Origin: Actinomyces sp. oral taxon 448 str. F0400
GTDB lineage: Bacteria > Actinomycetota > Actinomycetes > Actinomycetales > Actinomycetaceae
Direction of reading: 5' to 3'
Assembly (NCBI RefSeq): GCF_000220835.1
Contig: NZ_GL985606.1
Span: 649,835-713,834, forward strand
DNA length: 64,000 bases
This document shows positions 27,033 to 35,778 of the stretch, piece by piece (the stretch's first letter is position 1; each line of letters starts with the position of its first letter). Made by a program: the position numbers and the translations under genes. The notes under the pieces were generated by a model. It was given only the letters and a program-made list of their open reading frames with translations. It had not been told where the DNA came from and did no database searches.

Positions 27033-28094
27033 ATGGCCAGCCAGGACTGGATGACCAAGGACTTCTACGCGGTCCTCGGCGTCGCCAAGGACGCCGACTC
27101 CGCGACGATCAAGAAGGCCTACCGGACTCTCGCCAAGAAGTACCACCCGGACCGCAACCCCGACGACGCCGCGGCGGCGAAGAAGTTCAAGGAGATCGGA
27201 GAGGCCTACGCGGTTCTCTCCGACGCCAAGGAGCGTCAGCAGTACGACGCCATCCGTTCGATGGCCGGCGGCGGCGCCCGCTTCACCTCGGGCACGGACG
27301 GAGCCGACGGTTCCGGATTCGAGGACATCTTCTCGTCGATGTTCGGCGGCGGAGGCGGCAACGTCCGCTTCTCCACCTCCACCTCCGGCGGCGCCGAGCC
27401 CGACATCGACGAGCTTCTGCGCCAGTTCGGCGCCGCCGGAGGCGGTCGCTTCGGCGGCACGAGTAGCTTCGGCGGCACGAGCGGCTTCGGCGGGCGACGT
27501 TCGCGCAACACCTTCGGCTTCGGAGGCTTCGGCTCCCAGCCCGAGCCCGTCAAGGGCCCCGATGTGCTCACCAGTGCGACTCTGTCGCTGCGCGACGCCG
27601 TCGCCGGCACCACTGTCGAGCTGACAGCCGACGGGAGGACCATGAACGTGCGCATTCCCGCCGGTGTCCGCAACGGGCAGAAGATCCGCCTGCGCGGCAA
27701 GGGCCGCCCCGGTCAGGCCGGCGGCGAGAACGGCGACATGGTTGTGACGATCACCGTCGCCAAGCACCCCGTCTACTCCATCGACGGCGCCAACCTGCGC
27801 ATGGACCTCCCCGTCACCCTCAAAGAGGCGGCGCTCGGCGCGACCGTCGAGGTACCGCTCCTGGACGGGTCCACCACCCGTATCAAGATCAAGCCGGGCA
27901 CGTCCTCGGGCACTGTCCTGCGGGTGCGCGGCAAGGGGATCGCCACCTCCAAGAAGACGGGCGACCTGCTGGTGACCGTCCAGGTCGCCGTGCCCAGGAG
28001 GCTCTCCGAGGATGCCAAGGCCGCCCTGGAGGCCTTCGATGTCGCCATGGAGGCCGACCCGCGCGCCGACCTGGCTCGGGAGGCATCGCAGTGA
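27033..28094 (+). CDS. dnaJ: DnaJ-type co-chaperone lacking the zinc finger
   Basis: 353 residues. The J domain at about 10-75 contains the HPD motif (KKYHPDRNPDDAA) that stimulates DnaK. A Gly/Phe-rich stretch follows at about 85-170, then two C-terminal beta domains (LSLRDAVAGTTVELTADGR, then VRIPAGVRNGQKIRLRGKG). The four CxxCxGxG repeats of class A DnaJ are absent: AVAGTTVELTADGR runs directly into MNVRIPAG, so it is a class B (CbpA-like) protein in the dnaJ position. AAGGAGG at 27017-27023 sets the start; the stop overlaps hspR. Confidence 0.92.
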   Translation: MASQDWMTKDFYAVLGVAKDADSATIKKAYRTLAKKYHPDRNPDDAAAAKKFKEIGEAYAVLSDAKERQQYDAIRSMAGGGARFTSGTDGADGSGFEDIFSSMFGGGGGNVRFSTSTSGGAEPDIDELLRQFGAAGGGRFGGTSSFGGTSGFGGRRSRNTFGFGGFGSQPEPVKGPDVLTSATLSLRDAVAGTTVELTADGRTMNVRIPAGVRNGQKIRLRGKGRPGQAGGENGDMVVTITVAKHPVYSIDGANLRMDLPVTLKEAALGATVEVPLLDGSTTRIKIKPGTSSGTVLRVRGKGIATSKKTGDLLVTVQVAVPRRLSEDAKAALEAFDVAMEADPRADLAREASQ

Positions 28095-28591
28095 GTCCGC
28101 GGCGTCGCACGGGCCAGGGCGTCGACTTCCTCGCCGACGACGCCGCCGACCGGGCCGTCTACGTCATCTCGGTGGCGGCCGAGCTGGCGGGCATGCACCC
28201 GCAGACGCTGCGTCAGTACGACCGCCTCGGTCTGGTCAGCCCCGCCCGCTCCCCCGGGCGGGGCCGGCGCTATTCCCACCGCGATGTCGAGCGGCTGCGA
28301 CGCGTTCAGGCCCTCAGTCAGGACGGCGTCAACCTCGAGGGCATCCGGCGCATCCTCGAGCTCGAGCGCCGCCTGGAGAGCGCGGAGCGCGAGAACCGCG
28401 CCCTGCACCAGCGCCAGGCGGCCGTTGAGCGGGTCTTCGCCGCCGCCGCCGACGGCGAGGTCCGGGTCGTACCCGCCCGCACCGGTCGGGCGGGGCGCGC
28501 CGCCGCAGGCGCCGAGGCCTCCGGCGCCCCCGGCAGTGCGTCAGCTTTCCGACCCCGCTCGGGCACGGCCGTCATCCTGCGCCGCGCCTGA
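28091..28591 (+). CDS. hspR: Heat shock repressor HspR (MerR family)
   Basis: 166 residues. The MerR-type winged helix is clear (YVISVAAELAGMHPQTLRQY, then DRLGLVSPARSPGRGRRYSH), followed by a coiled-coil helix (ILELERRLESAERENRALHQ) and an Ala-rich tail. HspR represses chaperone genes by binding HAIR elements, usually helped by DnaK. GTG 28091 overlaps the dnaJ stop, so it is the last gene of its own regulated operon. HAIR-like sites lie before dnaK and clpB in this window. Confidence 0.94.
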   Translation: MSPRRRTGQGVDFLADDAADRAVYVISVAAELAGMHPQTLRQYDRLGLVSPARSPGRGRRYSHRDVERLRRVQALSQDGVNLEGIRRILELERRLESAERENRALHQRQAAVERVFAAAADGEVRVVPARTGRAGRAAAGAEASGAPGSASAFRPRSGTAVILRRA

Positions 28592-28682
28592 GACCGTGAC
28601 GTGATCCGCGGTACGAGGCAGTGCCGCGCATCGTTCACGCGCTGTAGTCTGCGGATGGTCCCAACAGAAAAGGAAATCTGAC

Positions 28683-29159
28683 ATGACGCAGCCCCCCAAT
28701 CCCGGACAGCCCTACATCCCGCCGTCCTCCGCGCAGTCGGCGCCCGGCTCCTACAGTCCGCAGCAGCAGTACGCTCAGGCAGGATCGCAGCCGCAGCAGG
28801 GATTCAATCCGCCGACCGCCCAGTACAGCCAGGGCGGCGCCCCCGTGGCCGGAGCCCCGCACGCCGGTCCGACCGCGGACTCCCTGCTCACGAACTTGTT
28901 CGACGCCACACGCTCCTTCGCCATCAAGTACGGCAAGATCATCATGATCGTCGGCGCCGTCGGCTACACCCTGACCTGGCTCTACGGGGCCTACGCCATG
29001 GGAGACCGCTTCTCCGGCGCCGGTGTGGGCTTCGCCTTCGACAAGTTCCTCATCAATCTGATTATGAACGCTCCCGAGGCGTGCATCAAGATCTTCATAC
29101 TGCGCCTGGCGGTCGAGATCGCCGCCCGGCTCGGCGGGCCCAGGGCCCAGCAGCACTGA
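28683..29159 (+). CDS. Pro/Gln-rich membrane protein, DUF4282-like
   Basis: 158 residues. The first 65 are a Pro/Gln/Ser-rich disordered segment; two membrane helices follow (IIMIVGAVGYTLTWLYGAYA and a second around IMNAPEACIKIFILRLAVEI). The helix pair after a LFDATRSFAIKYGK segment resembles DUF4282 proteins, but that is a tentative match. AAAGGAA at 28672-28678 supports ATG 28683. It may be co-transcribed with the next membrane protein gene, nine bases away. Function unknown. Confidence 0.6.
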   Translation: MTQPPNPGQPYIPPSSAQSAPGSYSPQQQYAQAGSQPQQGFNPPTAQYSQGGAPVAGAPHAGPTADSLLTNLFDATRSFAIKYGKIIMIVGAVGYTLTWLYGAYAMGDRFSGAGVGFAFDKFLINLIMNAPEACIKIFILRLAVEIAARLGGPRAQQH

Positions 29160-29167
29160 GCGACCGC

Positions 29168-29992
29168 ATGGCCCGTCCCGAGACCGAAGACGACGAACCC
29201 CGTTACGGGCGGCGTCTGAGCCCTGAGGAGCTGGCCGATTACCTGCGCGAGCAGGACGGTGAGCCGCCTGAGGAGCGGGGTCGGGCGGCGCCGGGCGAGG
29301 GCGACGGCCCCGATCCTTATCTCCGCACCCCGCAGGAGGACGCCGTCCCGCCCGCGGTCCCCGCCTCCTGCGCGTACAGCCCCCGGCGTGCTGACCGCTC
29401 GGCGGCGGGGCGCCCGTCACCGGTTGCGACCGCCGCGTCGCCCTCGTCCTCTCGCTCGGTCGTGCCCGACGGCTCCGCCGACTCGGCCGGAGCGCGCCGT
29501 CCATGGCGCCTGCCGACGATCGGCCTGGTCCTCATGCTCGTGGTGCCGATGGTCCTCGTCGTCGGCGCCGTCCTCATCGCATTCGAGGGCTTTCGTGGGC
29601 CGGGTGCGGCGCTGGGCGAGGCCGGCACGGTGTATCTGGAGCGGGGAACCACCTCCGTCCTGTACTCCTCGGCCGCCGCCACGACGAGCGAGTGCACCGT
29701 CACCGGCCCCGACGGCTCGGCCGTGACACTGACACCCCTGTCCGAGGATATGCCCTACGCCTCCTTCGAGGCCCCCGGGACGGGGGTCTTCACGGTGTCC
29801 TGCCCGGGCGGGACCGCCGACGTCATCATCGGTCCGCCCGTCAGCGTCTCGCGCCTACCGCTGAGTGTGGCGCTGCTCCTGGCAGCCGGCCTCATCGGGG
29901 CGGCGGGCCTGGTGATGACGACGATCGGCGCCGTCCGGCTACTGCGCCGCCCCGTCCGCGGCTCCGCCGTCCCTCCCTCGCCCCGGCGCTGA
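29168..29992 (+). CDS. Hypothetical membrane protein with extracytoplasmic beta-rich domain
   Basis: 274 residues. An acidic cytoplasmic N-terminus (RRLSPEELADYLREQDGE) and a disordered stretch precede a membrane helix at about 115-138. Then come about 90 exported residues with a GTVYLERGTTSVLYSS start and two Cys (SECTVTGP, FTVSCPGG) placed for a disulfide, and a second membrane helix near the C-terminus. ATG 29168 is the likely start, although the frame is open upstream. It is adjacent to the DUF4282-like gene and convergent with the histidine kinase. Not recognised. Confidence 0.65.
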   Translation: MARPETEDDEPRYGRRLSPEELADYLREQDGEPPEERGRAAPGEGDGPDPYLRTPQEDAVPPAVPASCAYSPRRADRSAAGRPSPVATAASPSSSRSVVPDGSADSAGARRPWRLPTIGLVLMLVVPMVLVVGAVLIAFEGFRGPGAALGEAGTVYLERGTTSVLYSSAAATTSECTVTGPDGSAVTLTPLSEDMPYASFEAPGTGVFTVSCPGGTADVIIGPPVSVSRLPLSVALLLAAGLIGAAGLVMTTIGAVRLLRRPVRGSAVPPSPRR

Positions 29993-30013
29993 CGCGGGGC
30001 CGCCGGGTCGGGG

Positions 30014-31204
30014 CTAGCGCTCCGCCTCGCCCGCGTGCACGGGCAGGTCGAGAACGGCGGTCAGACCACCGCCGGGGTTGGCGGATAATTCCAGGACGCC
30101 GTGGTGGGCGGCGGCGACAGCCGAGACGATGGCCAACCCGAGGCCATGACCCGCGCCACGGGTGCGGCCCCGGCCCGCGCCGCGCACGAAGGGCTCGCGC
30201 AGCGACTCCAGCCGCTCGGCGGGCACATGCGAGCCGTCGTTGGACACCCGCAGTCGGGCCCTTCCGCCCGTGCGAGTGAGAGCGAGCTCGATGCCGCCGC
30301 CAGGGACGTTGTGCCGCACCGCGTTGCGCAGCAGGTTCGACACCGCCTGGCGCAGCAGTACGGGATCCCCCTCCACGACGACGAGAACGTCCGGCGGATC
30401 GGGCGGGGTCACGCCCCGTGCGTCCGCCTCCGGGGCGAGCCGGGCGAGCACCGCGGACACCACCTCCCCCAAGTCCACATCCTCCCGGTAGATGTCTCCC
30501 GACTGCGCCTCGGCGAGGTCGAGCAGGGCGTCGACGGTCTCGACGTTCGCCCGGTTGGTCTCCCGCAGCCGTTGCGCGAGCGACCGCAGCTGCTGCACCG
30601 AGGCGGCGGGATCGGCCAGTGTCACGTCGATCATCGTCTGGGCCGTCGCTAGCGGCGTGCGCAACTCGTGAGAGGCGTTGGCCGCGAAGCGGCGGTAGGT
30701 GCTCAGGGAGGACTCCAGGGAGTCGAGCATGCGGTCATAGGTGTCGGCCAGGTCGCGGATCTCGTCGCGGGGGCCCTCCAGCGCCAGGCGCCGGCTGAGA
30801 TCGCCGGAGGCGGCCTGCTTGGCGGCCTCGTTCATCGTCGACAGCGGGGCGAGCATGCGGCCGGCGACCGCCCAGCCGACTGCGCCGGAGAGCAGAGCGA
30901 GGAGGACGAGCGCTCCCAGGGAGATGGCGAGCATCCGGTTGAGGAACTCGGACATGAGGGTGACCCGGAGATAGATCGACTCCTCGCCCCCGTCCATGCC
31001 CGCCGACTCCCCTGGGACGGCCACTTGGAAGCGTCTCATGTAGAGGTAGACGAGGGTGATGAGGACGGCGCCCGAGCCGGTCACCAGGCCCGCGTAGGTG
31101 AGGGTGAGCCGGGCCCGGATGGTTAGCCTGCGGGATCGAGGGCCGGCTGCGCTCGCCGCCGGCGGCGGGGCTTCTTCGGCTGCGGTCGAAGGACGGTGCG
31201 GCAT
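30014..31204 (-). CDS. Two-component sensor histidine kinase
   Basis: 396 residues. Membrane helices at about 34-56 and 93-115 bracket a short 35-residue external loop; a HAMP segment follows, then the HisKA box ASHELRTPLA with the phosphorylated His near 179. The ATP-binding domain has the N box (LLRNAVRHNVPGG) and GAGHGLGLAIVSAVAAAH. The loop is too small for a large sensor domain, so it may sense a membrane or envelope signal. It lies just downstream of its response regulator and probably controls the divergent lipoprotein/MacB-type operon. Confidence 0.93.
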   Translation of the reverse strand: MPHRPSTAAEEAPPPAASAAGPRSRRLTIRARLTLTYAGLVTGSGAVLITLVYLYMRRFQVAVPGESAGMDGGEESIYLRVTLMSEFLNRMLAISLGALVLLALLSGAVGWAVAGRMLAPLSTMNEAAKQAASGDLSRRLALEGPRDEIRDLADTYDRMLDSLESSLSTYRRFAANASHELRTPLATAQTMIDVTLADPAASVQQLRSLAQRLRETNRANVETVDALLDLAEAQSGDIYREDVDLGEVVSAVLARLAPEADARGVTPPDPPDVLVVVEGDPVLLRQAVSNLLRNAVRHNVPGGGIELALTRTGGRARLRVSNDGSHVPAERLESLREPFVRGAGRGRTRGAGHGLGLAIVSAVAAAHHGVLELSANPGGGLTAVLDLPVHAGEAER

Positions 31205-31205
31205 G

Positions 31206-31865
31206 TCAGTCCCCGAAGCGGTAGCCGGCGCCCGGAACCGTCTGGATGACCCAGGGCTGCCCGAGGCGCTTGCGCAGGTGGGAGATCGTCACCCGCGTCG
31301 TGTTCGAGAAGGGGTCGGCGTTCGCGTCCCAGGCCTTCTCCAGGATCGTCTCGGCGCTGAGCACCCCGCCGTCGGCCTCCATGAGCAGCTGGAGGACCGC
31401 GAACTCCTTGGGGCTCAGCCGCACGAAATGGCCGTCGCGCGAGACCTCTCTGCGGAAGGGGTCCAGCCGCACCCCCCGGGATTCCAGGACGGGCTCGCGC
31501 GCGGGCTGGTTGCGTCGCTCCAACGCGCGCAACCGCGCCACCAGTTCGGGGAACTCGAAGGGCTTGACGAGGTAGTCGTCGGCTCCGAGTTCGAAGCCCT
31601 CGACGCGCTCGCGCAGGGAACGGGCCGCAGTGAGCATGATGACTTTCACATCCGGGTGCTCTCGGGCCAGGCGGGCGCAGACCTCATCGCCGTGGATGCC
31701 GGGCAGATCCCGGTCCAGGACGACGACGTCGTAGTCGGCGATCTCCACCTGCGCCAGCGCCTCAGCGCCGTCCCCCGCGACGTCGACCGCCATCGTCTCG
31801 CGACGCAGCCCCAGTGCTATCGCATCGGCGAGGTAGGACTCGTCCTCGACCACCAGCACACGCAC
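31206..31865 (-). CDS. OmpR/PhoB-family response regulator
   Basis: 219 residues. The receiver domain has the acidic pair in VLVVEDESY, the phosphorylated Asp near residue 51 in VVVLDRDLPG and the Lys in DDYLVKPFEF. The winged helix follows (LSPKEFAVLQLLMEADGGVL, then RVTISHLRKRLG). GTG 31865 has AGGAGG eight bases upstream and gives the exact family N-terminus; the longer frame upstream is not needed. The histidine kinase start follows the stop closely, so the pair is one operon, divergent from the lipoprotein gene. Confidence 0.94.
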   Translation of the reverse strand: MRVLVVEDESYLADAIALGLRRETMAVDVAGDGAEALAQVEIADYDVVVLDRDLPGIHGDEVCARLAREHPDVKVIMLTAARSLRERVEGFELGADDYLVKPFEFPELVARLRALERRNQPAREPVLESRGVRLDPFRREVSRDGHFVRLSPKEFAVLQLLMEADGGVLSAETILEKAWDANADPFSNTTRVTISHLRKRLGQPWVIQTVPGAGYRFGD

Positions 31866-32069
31866 GTCATCGACCTCCTGCTTTCCACAGAGCGGCCGAA
31901 GGGCGCCCGCTCCGCCACAACGATAAGGGAGAAGGGGATAAAACCCGCGTAAGGATTTTTCTGAAGGCTCTCGCAACATCCTCTTCGCTGGAATGGGCCA
32001 CGGCTCCGGAGGTGCCGGGGCCCGGCGCCGGCCGGATACCGGACGGATGAACACATAAGGAGAACCTTG

Positions 32070-32555
32070 ATGAGGAATGGCAGCATGAAGATGCTCGCAA
32101 CGGCCGCGAGCATGGTGTGCGCGCTCGGGATGGTGGCCGCTTGCGGCAGCAGGAGCGCGACCGACGCCGCGCCGTCCGCCACTAGCGCGACCGGATCCGC
32201 CGAGGACTACGGCCTCAGGTTCGCCCAGTGCCTGCGCGACGCGGGTTTCAACGTATCCGACCCCTCCGCCGATAAGGATGTCCGCTCCGAGGATGTGGGC
32301 GGGGATCCGGCCGCCTTCAATGAGGCCACCCAGGCGTGCGAGGACAAGCTCGGCGCGCCGCCCGGGGCCGGATCCGACGACCTCGATGACCCCGACACCC
32401 TCGCCGCAGGGGTCGAACTGGCCGAGTGCCTGCGGGCCGACGGCTACGACGTCAAGGACCCCGAGCCCGGCAAGGGCCTGGCCCTCGACCTGGGCGTCAT
32501 TCCCGACTCGGCGCTCCAGAAATGCGCCGCCTCCACGACCGAGGGCGACAAGTGA
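32070..32555 (+). CDS. Putative lipoprotein with duplicated Cys motif
   Basis: 161 residues. The signal peptide ends in a lipobox (ALGMVAACGS), so the mature protein is membrane-anchored outside the cell. The mature part has two similar units, LRFAQCLRDAGFNVSDP and VELAECLRADGYDVKDP, each followed by a second Cys (QACEDKL, QKCAAS), suggesting two small disulfide-bonded domains. AAGGAG at 32057-32062 supports ATG 32070. Its stop overlaps the adaptor gene (GTGA), so it is the first gene of the MacB-type export operon and may act as an accessory or sensor part. Confidence 0.8.
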   Translation: MRNGSMKMLATAASMVCALGMVAACGSRSATDAAPSATSATGSAEDYGLRFAQCLRDAGFNVSDPSADKDVRSEDVGGDPAAFNEATQACEDKLGAPPGAGSDDLDDPDTLAAGVELAECLRADGYDVKDPEPGKGLALDLGVIPDSALQKCAASTTEGDK

Positions 32556-33757
32556 CGTGGCGGGATCGCCTCGACGGCGCTGACGCCGCTTCCCGAGCCG
32601 ACTCCGGGACCGCTCCCGGGAGTGGACCCGGGCCCGCCGGCGCGGGCGAGAGGCGGAAGGGGGACTCGCGGGCGGACTCCCCCACGCGGCCGAGCCGCCG
32701 CCGGCTCCTCATCGGCGCCGCCGTCCTCCTGGCCGGGGCGGGGGCGGGAATCGCGGCGGCGGCCGGGGCGCTCCCGGGCCGGGACGGGAGCGCCGAGGAG
32801 CCCGCGGCCTTCACCGGGGCGACCGATGAGATCACCCGCGGCGACCTCCAGGGAGAGACCAGCGCCGTCGGCACCCTGCGCTTCTCCGACTCCCACGCGT
32901 TGCGCTCCGGCTTCGAGGGGGTCGTCACCCGGCTGCCCGCCGCCGGCACCGTGATCCGAGCCGGTGACGAGCTTTACGAGGTCGGCGACGAGTCCGCCTA
33001 CCTCATGCACGGCTCCATCCCGGCCTGGCGCGCCTTCGAGGCGGGCATGGGCAAGGGCAGCGACGTCCAGCAGCTCCAGGCCGCTCTGCGGTCCATGGGG
33101 TACTTCACCCCCGAGCCGGACGGAGCCTTCGGCTGGTGGACCGCGAGGGCCATCAGGGCCTGGCAGAAGGATGCGGGCCTGGCCCAGGACGGCACGATCC
33201 CCCTGGGGCGCGTCGTCTTCGCTCCGGACGACCTGCGCGTGGGAACCATCAAGTCCCGCGTGGGGGACCGGGCGGCATCCGACGGCGAGCTCTACGACGT
33301 CACCTCCACCGCGCAGGTGGTCGAGGTCAATATCAAGCTCGCCGACCAGCGGCTCGGCGTCGTCGGCAACAAGGCCACTCTGCACCTGCCCGGAGCCGTG
33401 GACACCACCGGCACCATCACGTCGGTGGGCACTCCCACGGAGAAGAGCGGGTCGGGCGATACCAAGGAGCGCGTCATCCCGGTGACCGTCGTCCCCGACG
33501 ACGCCGCGGTCACCTCCGACTTCCAGGAGGTCTCCATTACTGTGGGTCTGCCCAGTGAGAAGCGCGAGAACGTGCTGTCCGTGCCCGTGGCGGCGCTCAT
33601 CGCCCTGAGTCCGGAGCAGTTCGGCATCGAGGTGGTCCAGGATGACGACACGACGAAGCGGGTCCCGGTGACCACCGGCCTGTTCGCCGCCGGCCGGGTC
33701 GAGGTCTCGGGTGATGATCTGGCCGAGGGGCAGCATGTGGTGGTGCCGCAGCGATGA
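32552..33757 (+). CDS. HlyD-type periplasmic adaptor with peptidoglycan-binding domain
   Basis: 401 residues. A basic N-terminus and one membrane helix (LLIGAAVLLAGAGAGIAAAA) anchor it. The exported part has a lipoyl-like half (GFEGVVTRLPAAGTVIRAGD) into which a PG_binding_1 domain is inserted (SDVQQLQAALRSMGYFTPEP, then ARAIRAWQKDAG), then a barrel-sandwich tail (LSVPVAALIALSPEQFGIEV). It likely links the ABC exporter to the cell wall. GTG 32552 overlaps the lipoprotein stop, and its own stop overlaps the ATPase start. Confidence 0.88.
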   Translation: MTWRDRLDGADAASRADSGTAPGSGPGPAGAGERRKGDSRADSPTRPSRRRLLIGAAVLLAGAGAGIAAAAGALPGRDGSAEEPAAFTGATDEITRGDLQGETSAVGTLRFSDSHALRSGFEGVVTRLPAAGTVIRAGDELYEVGDESAYLMHGSIPAWRAFEAGMGKGSDVQQLQAALRSMGYFTPEPDGAFGWWTARAIRAWQKDAGLAQDGTIPLGRVVFAPDDLRVGTIKSRVGDRAASDGELYDVTSTAQVVEVNIKLADQRLGVVGNKATLHLPGAVDTTGTITSVGTPTEKSGSGDTKERVIPVTVVPDDAAVTSDFQEVSITVGLPSEKRENVLSVPVAALIALSPEQFGIEVVQDDDTTKRVPVTTGLFAAGRVEVSGDDLAEGQHVVVPQR

Positions 33758-34491
33758 GCCGCATCCTGTCCCTGCGCGACGTGCATCGCACCTACGGACG
33801 GCCGCCCGTCGCCGCTTGCGCCGGGGTCGATCTAGAGGTCGACCGCGGCGAGTTCGTCGCCGTCGTCGGTCCCTCCGGCTCGGGAAAATCGACCCTTCTC
33901 AATCTCATCGGCACCCTCGACCGACCTGGCTCGGGAACCATCGAGATCGACGGCCTCGACATCGCCGGCATGTCGGATCAGGAGCTGTCGGCCGTGCGCG
34001 CTCGCCGCATCGGATTCGTCTTCCAGCAGTTCCACCTGGCCGACGGCGTGACGGCGGTCGACAACGTCGCCGACGGACTGCTCTACCAGGGGGTGTCGCG
34101 CTCGCAGCGGCGCGAGCGCGCCGAGACCGCCCTGCACCGCGTGGGACTCGGTCACCGCCTGCACCACCGCCCCCATCAGATGTCCGGCGGTGAGCGGCAG
34201 CGCGTGGCCATCGCCCGTGCCATTGTCGGGGATCCTCCCCTGCTCCTGGCCGACGAGCCGACCGGAAACCTCGACTCGGTCTCGGGCGCCTCGATCGTCG
34301 AGCTCCTCCACGAGCTGCACGAGCAGGGCACGACGATCCTCGTCATCACCCACGACAACGATTTGGCGGCCGGTCTGCCGCGGCGCGTCGCCATTCGTGA
34401 CGGGCGGATCGTCGCTGATTCCGCTCATCCGGAGGCGGTCGCCGCATCGAGTCTTGCCGCATCGAGTGACGGAACGAGGGGGGTCTCATGA
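33754..34491 (+). CDS. MacB/LolD-type ABC transporter ATPase
   Basis: 245 residues. Walker A GPSGSGKSTLL, Q loop FVFQQFHLADG, signature MSGGERQRVAIARA, Walker B LLLADEPTGNLD and the switch His in VITHDND are all intact. The TGNLD form of Walker B is characteristic of MacB-like mechanotransmission ABC systems. It starts inside the adaptor stop and ends inside the permease start, so the four genes are coupled. The substrate is probably a peptide, antibiotic or envelope compound. Confidence 0.94.
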   Translation: MSRILSLRDVHRTYGRPPVAACAGVDLEVDRGEFVAVVGPSGSGKSTLLNLIGTLDRPGSGTIEIDGLDIAGMSDQELSAVRARRIGFVFQQFHLADGVTAVDNVADGLLYQGVSRSQRRERAETALHRVGLGHRLHHRPHQMSGGERQRVAIARAIVGDPPLLLADEPTGNLDSVSGASIVELLHELHEQGTTILVITHDNDLAAGLPRRVAIRDGRIVADSAHPEAVAASSLAASSDGTRGVS

Positions 34492-35690
34492 TGTCGACCA
34501 CGACGCGTCCGGAGAGTTCGCGCCTGCGCCCGGCTGATATCCTGCGTCTGGCCGGGACGGGCCTGCGCGCCAGGCCGATGCGCGCCTTCCTGTCCGCCCT
34601 GGGCATCGCCATCGGCATCGCGGCCATGATCGCGGTCGTCGGCGTATCCACCTGCAGCCGGGCTCAGCTCACCCACCAGCTGGAGTCCCTGGGCACTAAT
34701 ATGCTCACGGTCACCCCGGGGACCGATCTCGGCGGCACGGATGTCAAGCTCCCCGTCGACGCCGTCGGACGGATGAGGCAGATCGAGGGCATCCAGCAGG
34801 CGAGCTCGACTTCGCTGGTCGAGGCGTCCGTCTACCGCAGTTCGCTGAGCGACACGAGCGCCACCGGTGGCATTTCAACCCTTGCGGCCGAGCAGGGGCT
34901 GCTCGACGTCGTCGCGGGCGAGGTCGACAAGGGGACGTGGCTCAACGAGGCCACCTCCGCCTACCCGGCGACCGTGCTCGGGGCCAGCGCCGCCAAGCGA
35001 CTGGGCGTGGTGGAGCCGGGGACCCAGGTGTGGCTCGGCGGGACATCCTTCACCGTGGTCGGGATCCTCAAACCCTCAGTGCTGGCTCCCGAACTCGACA
35101 GCGCGGCGCTCATCGGAGGGCCCGCGGCCGAGCGGCTGTTCAACCACGAGGGCAGTCCCACAACCGTTTACGAGCGCAGCCGGGACTCCGCCGTCGAACG
35201 GGTGAGGGCCCTGATCGCCCCCACGATCTCCCCCCAGCAGCCGAGCGCCGTCAAGATCTCACGGCCTTCGGACGCTCTGGCCGCCAAGGACGCCGCCGAC
35301 CAGGCCTTCACCAGCCTGCTGGCGGGGGTCGGTTCGATCGCCCTGCTCGTGGGCGGTATCGGAGTGGCTAACACCATGATCATCTCCGTGCTGGAGCGGC
35401 GCCGTGAGATCGGTCTGAGACGCGCCCTGGGCGCCATGTGCAGCCATATTCTCGTGCAGTTCCTGGCTGAGGCTCTGCTTCTGGCGGGAGCGGGCGGGGC
35501 GTTGGGCTGCGTCATCGGGGTCGGGGTGACGGCCGGGATCGCCGCCCTCAGAGGCTGGCCCTTCGCCCTGCCGCCGCTCATCGTCCTGGCCGGGCTCGCA
35601 GTCACGGTCCTCATCGGAGCGCTGGCCGGGTTGTATCCGGCGGTGCGAGCGGCGCGCACGCCTCCGACAGTGGCGCTCAACTCCCAGTAG
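34488..35690 (+). CDS. MacB-type ABC permease
   Basis: 400 residues with the MacB layout: one N-terminal helix (FLSALGIAIGIAAMIAVVGV), a large exported MacB_PCD domain at about 55-275, then three C-terminal helices (IALLVGGIGVANTMIISVLE, then FLAEALLLAGAGGALGCVIG, then the last around 365-385). The EIGLRRALGA coupling motif is present. With the ATPase and the wall-binding adaptor it forms an exporter, probably regulated by the divergent two-component system. A strong terminator hairpin follows at 35718. Confidence 0.93.
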   Translation: MMSTTTRPESSRLRPADILRLAGTGLRARPMRAFLSALGIAIGIAAMIAVVGVSTCSRAQLTHQLESLGTNMLTVTPGTDLGGTDVKLPVDAVGRMRQIEGIQQASSTSLVEASVYRSSLSDTSATGGISTLAAEQGLLDVVAGEVDKGTWLNEATSAYPATVLGASAAKRLGVVEPGTQVWLGGTSFTVVGILKPSVLAPELDSAALIGGPAAERLFNHEGSPTTVYERSRDSAVERVRALIAPTISPQQPSAVKISRPSDALAAKDAADQAFTSLLAGVGSIALLVGGIGVANTMIISVLERRREIGLRRALGAMCSHILVQFLAEALLLAGAGGALGCVIGVGVTAGIAALRGWPFALPPLIVLAGLAVTVLIGALAGLYPAVRAARTPPTVALNSQ

Positions 35691-35717
35691 CGGCGCCGTC
35701 GGCGACGACGATGCGAG

Positions 35718-35755
35718 CCGGTGGGGTCGCCCGTGCGGTCGGGCGACCCCACCGG
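35718..35755. terminator. Strong bidirectional hairpin after the MacB operon
   Basis: CCGGTGGGGTCGCCCG (35718-35733) and CGGGCGACCCCACCGG (35740-35755) form a perfect 16-bp stem with a 6-base loop. It lies between the convergent MacB permease and DUF2992 genes and could serve both strands. Confidence 0.85.
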
Positions 35756-35778
35756 ACTGCACCGCGGGCGGCCGGACG

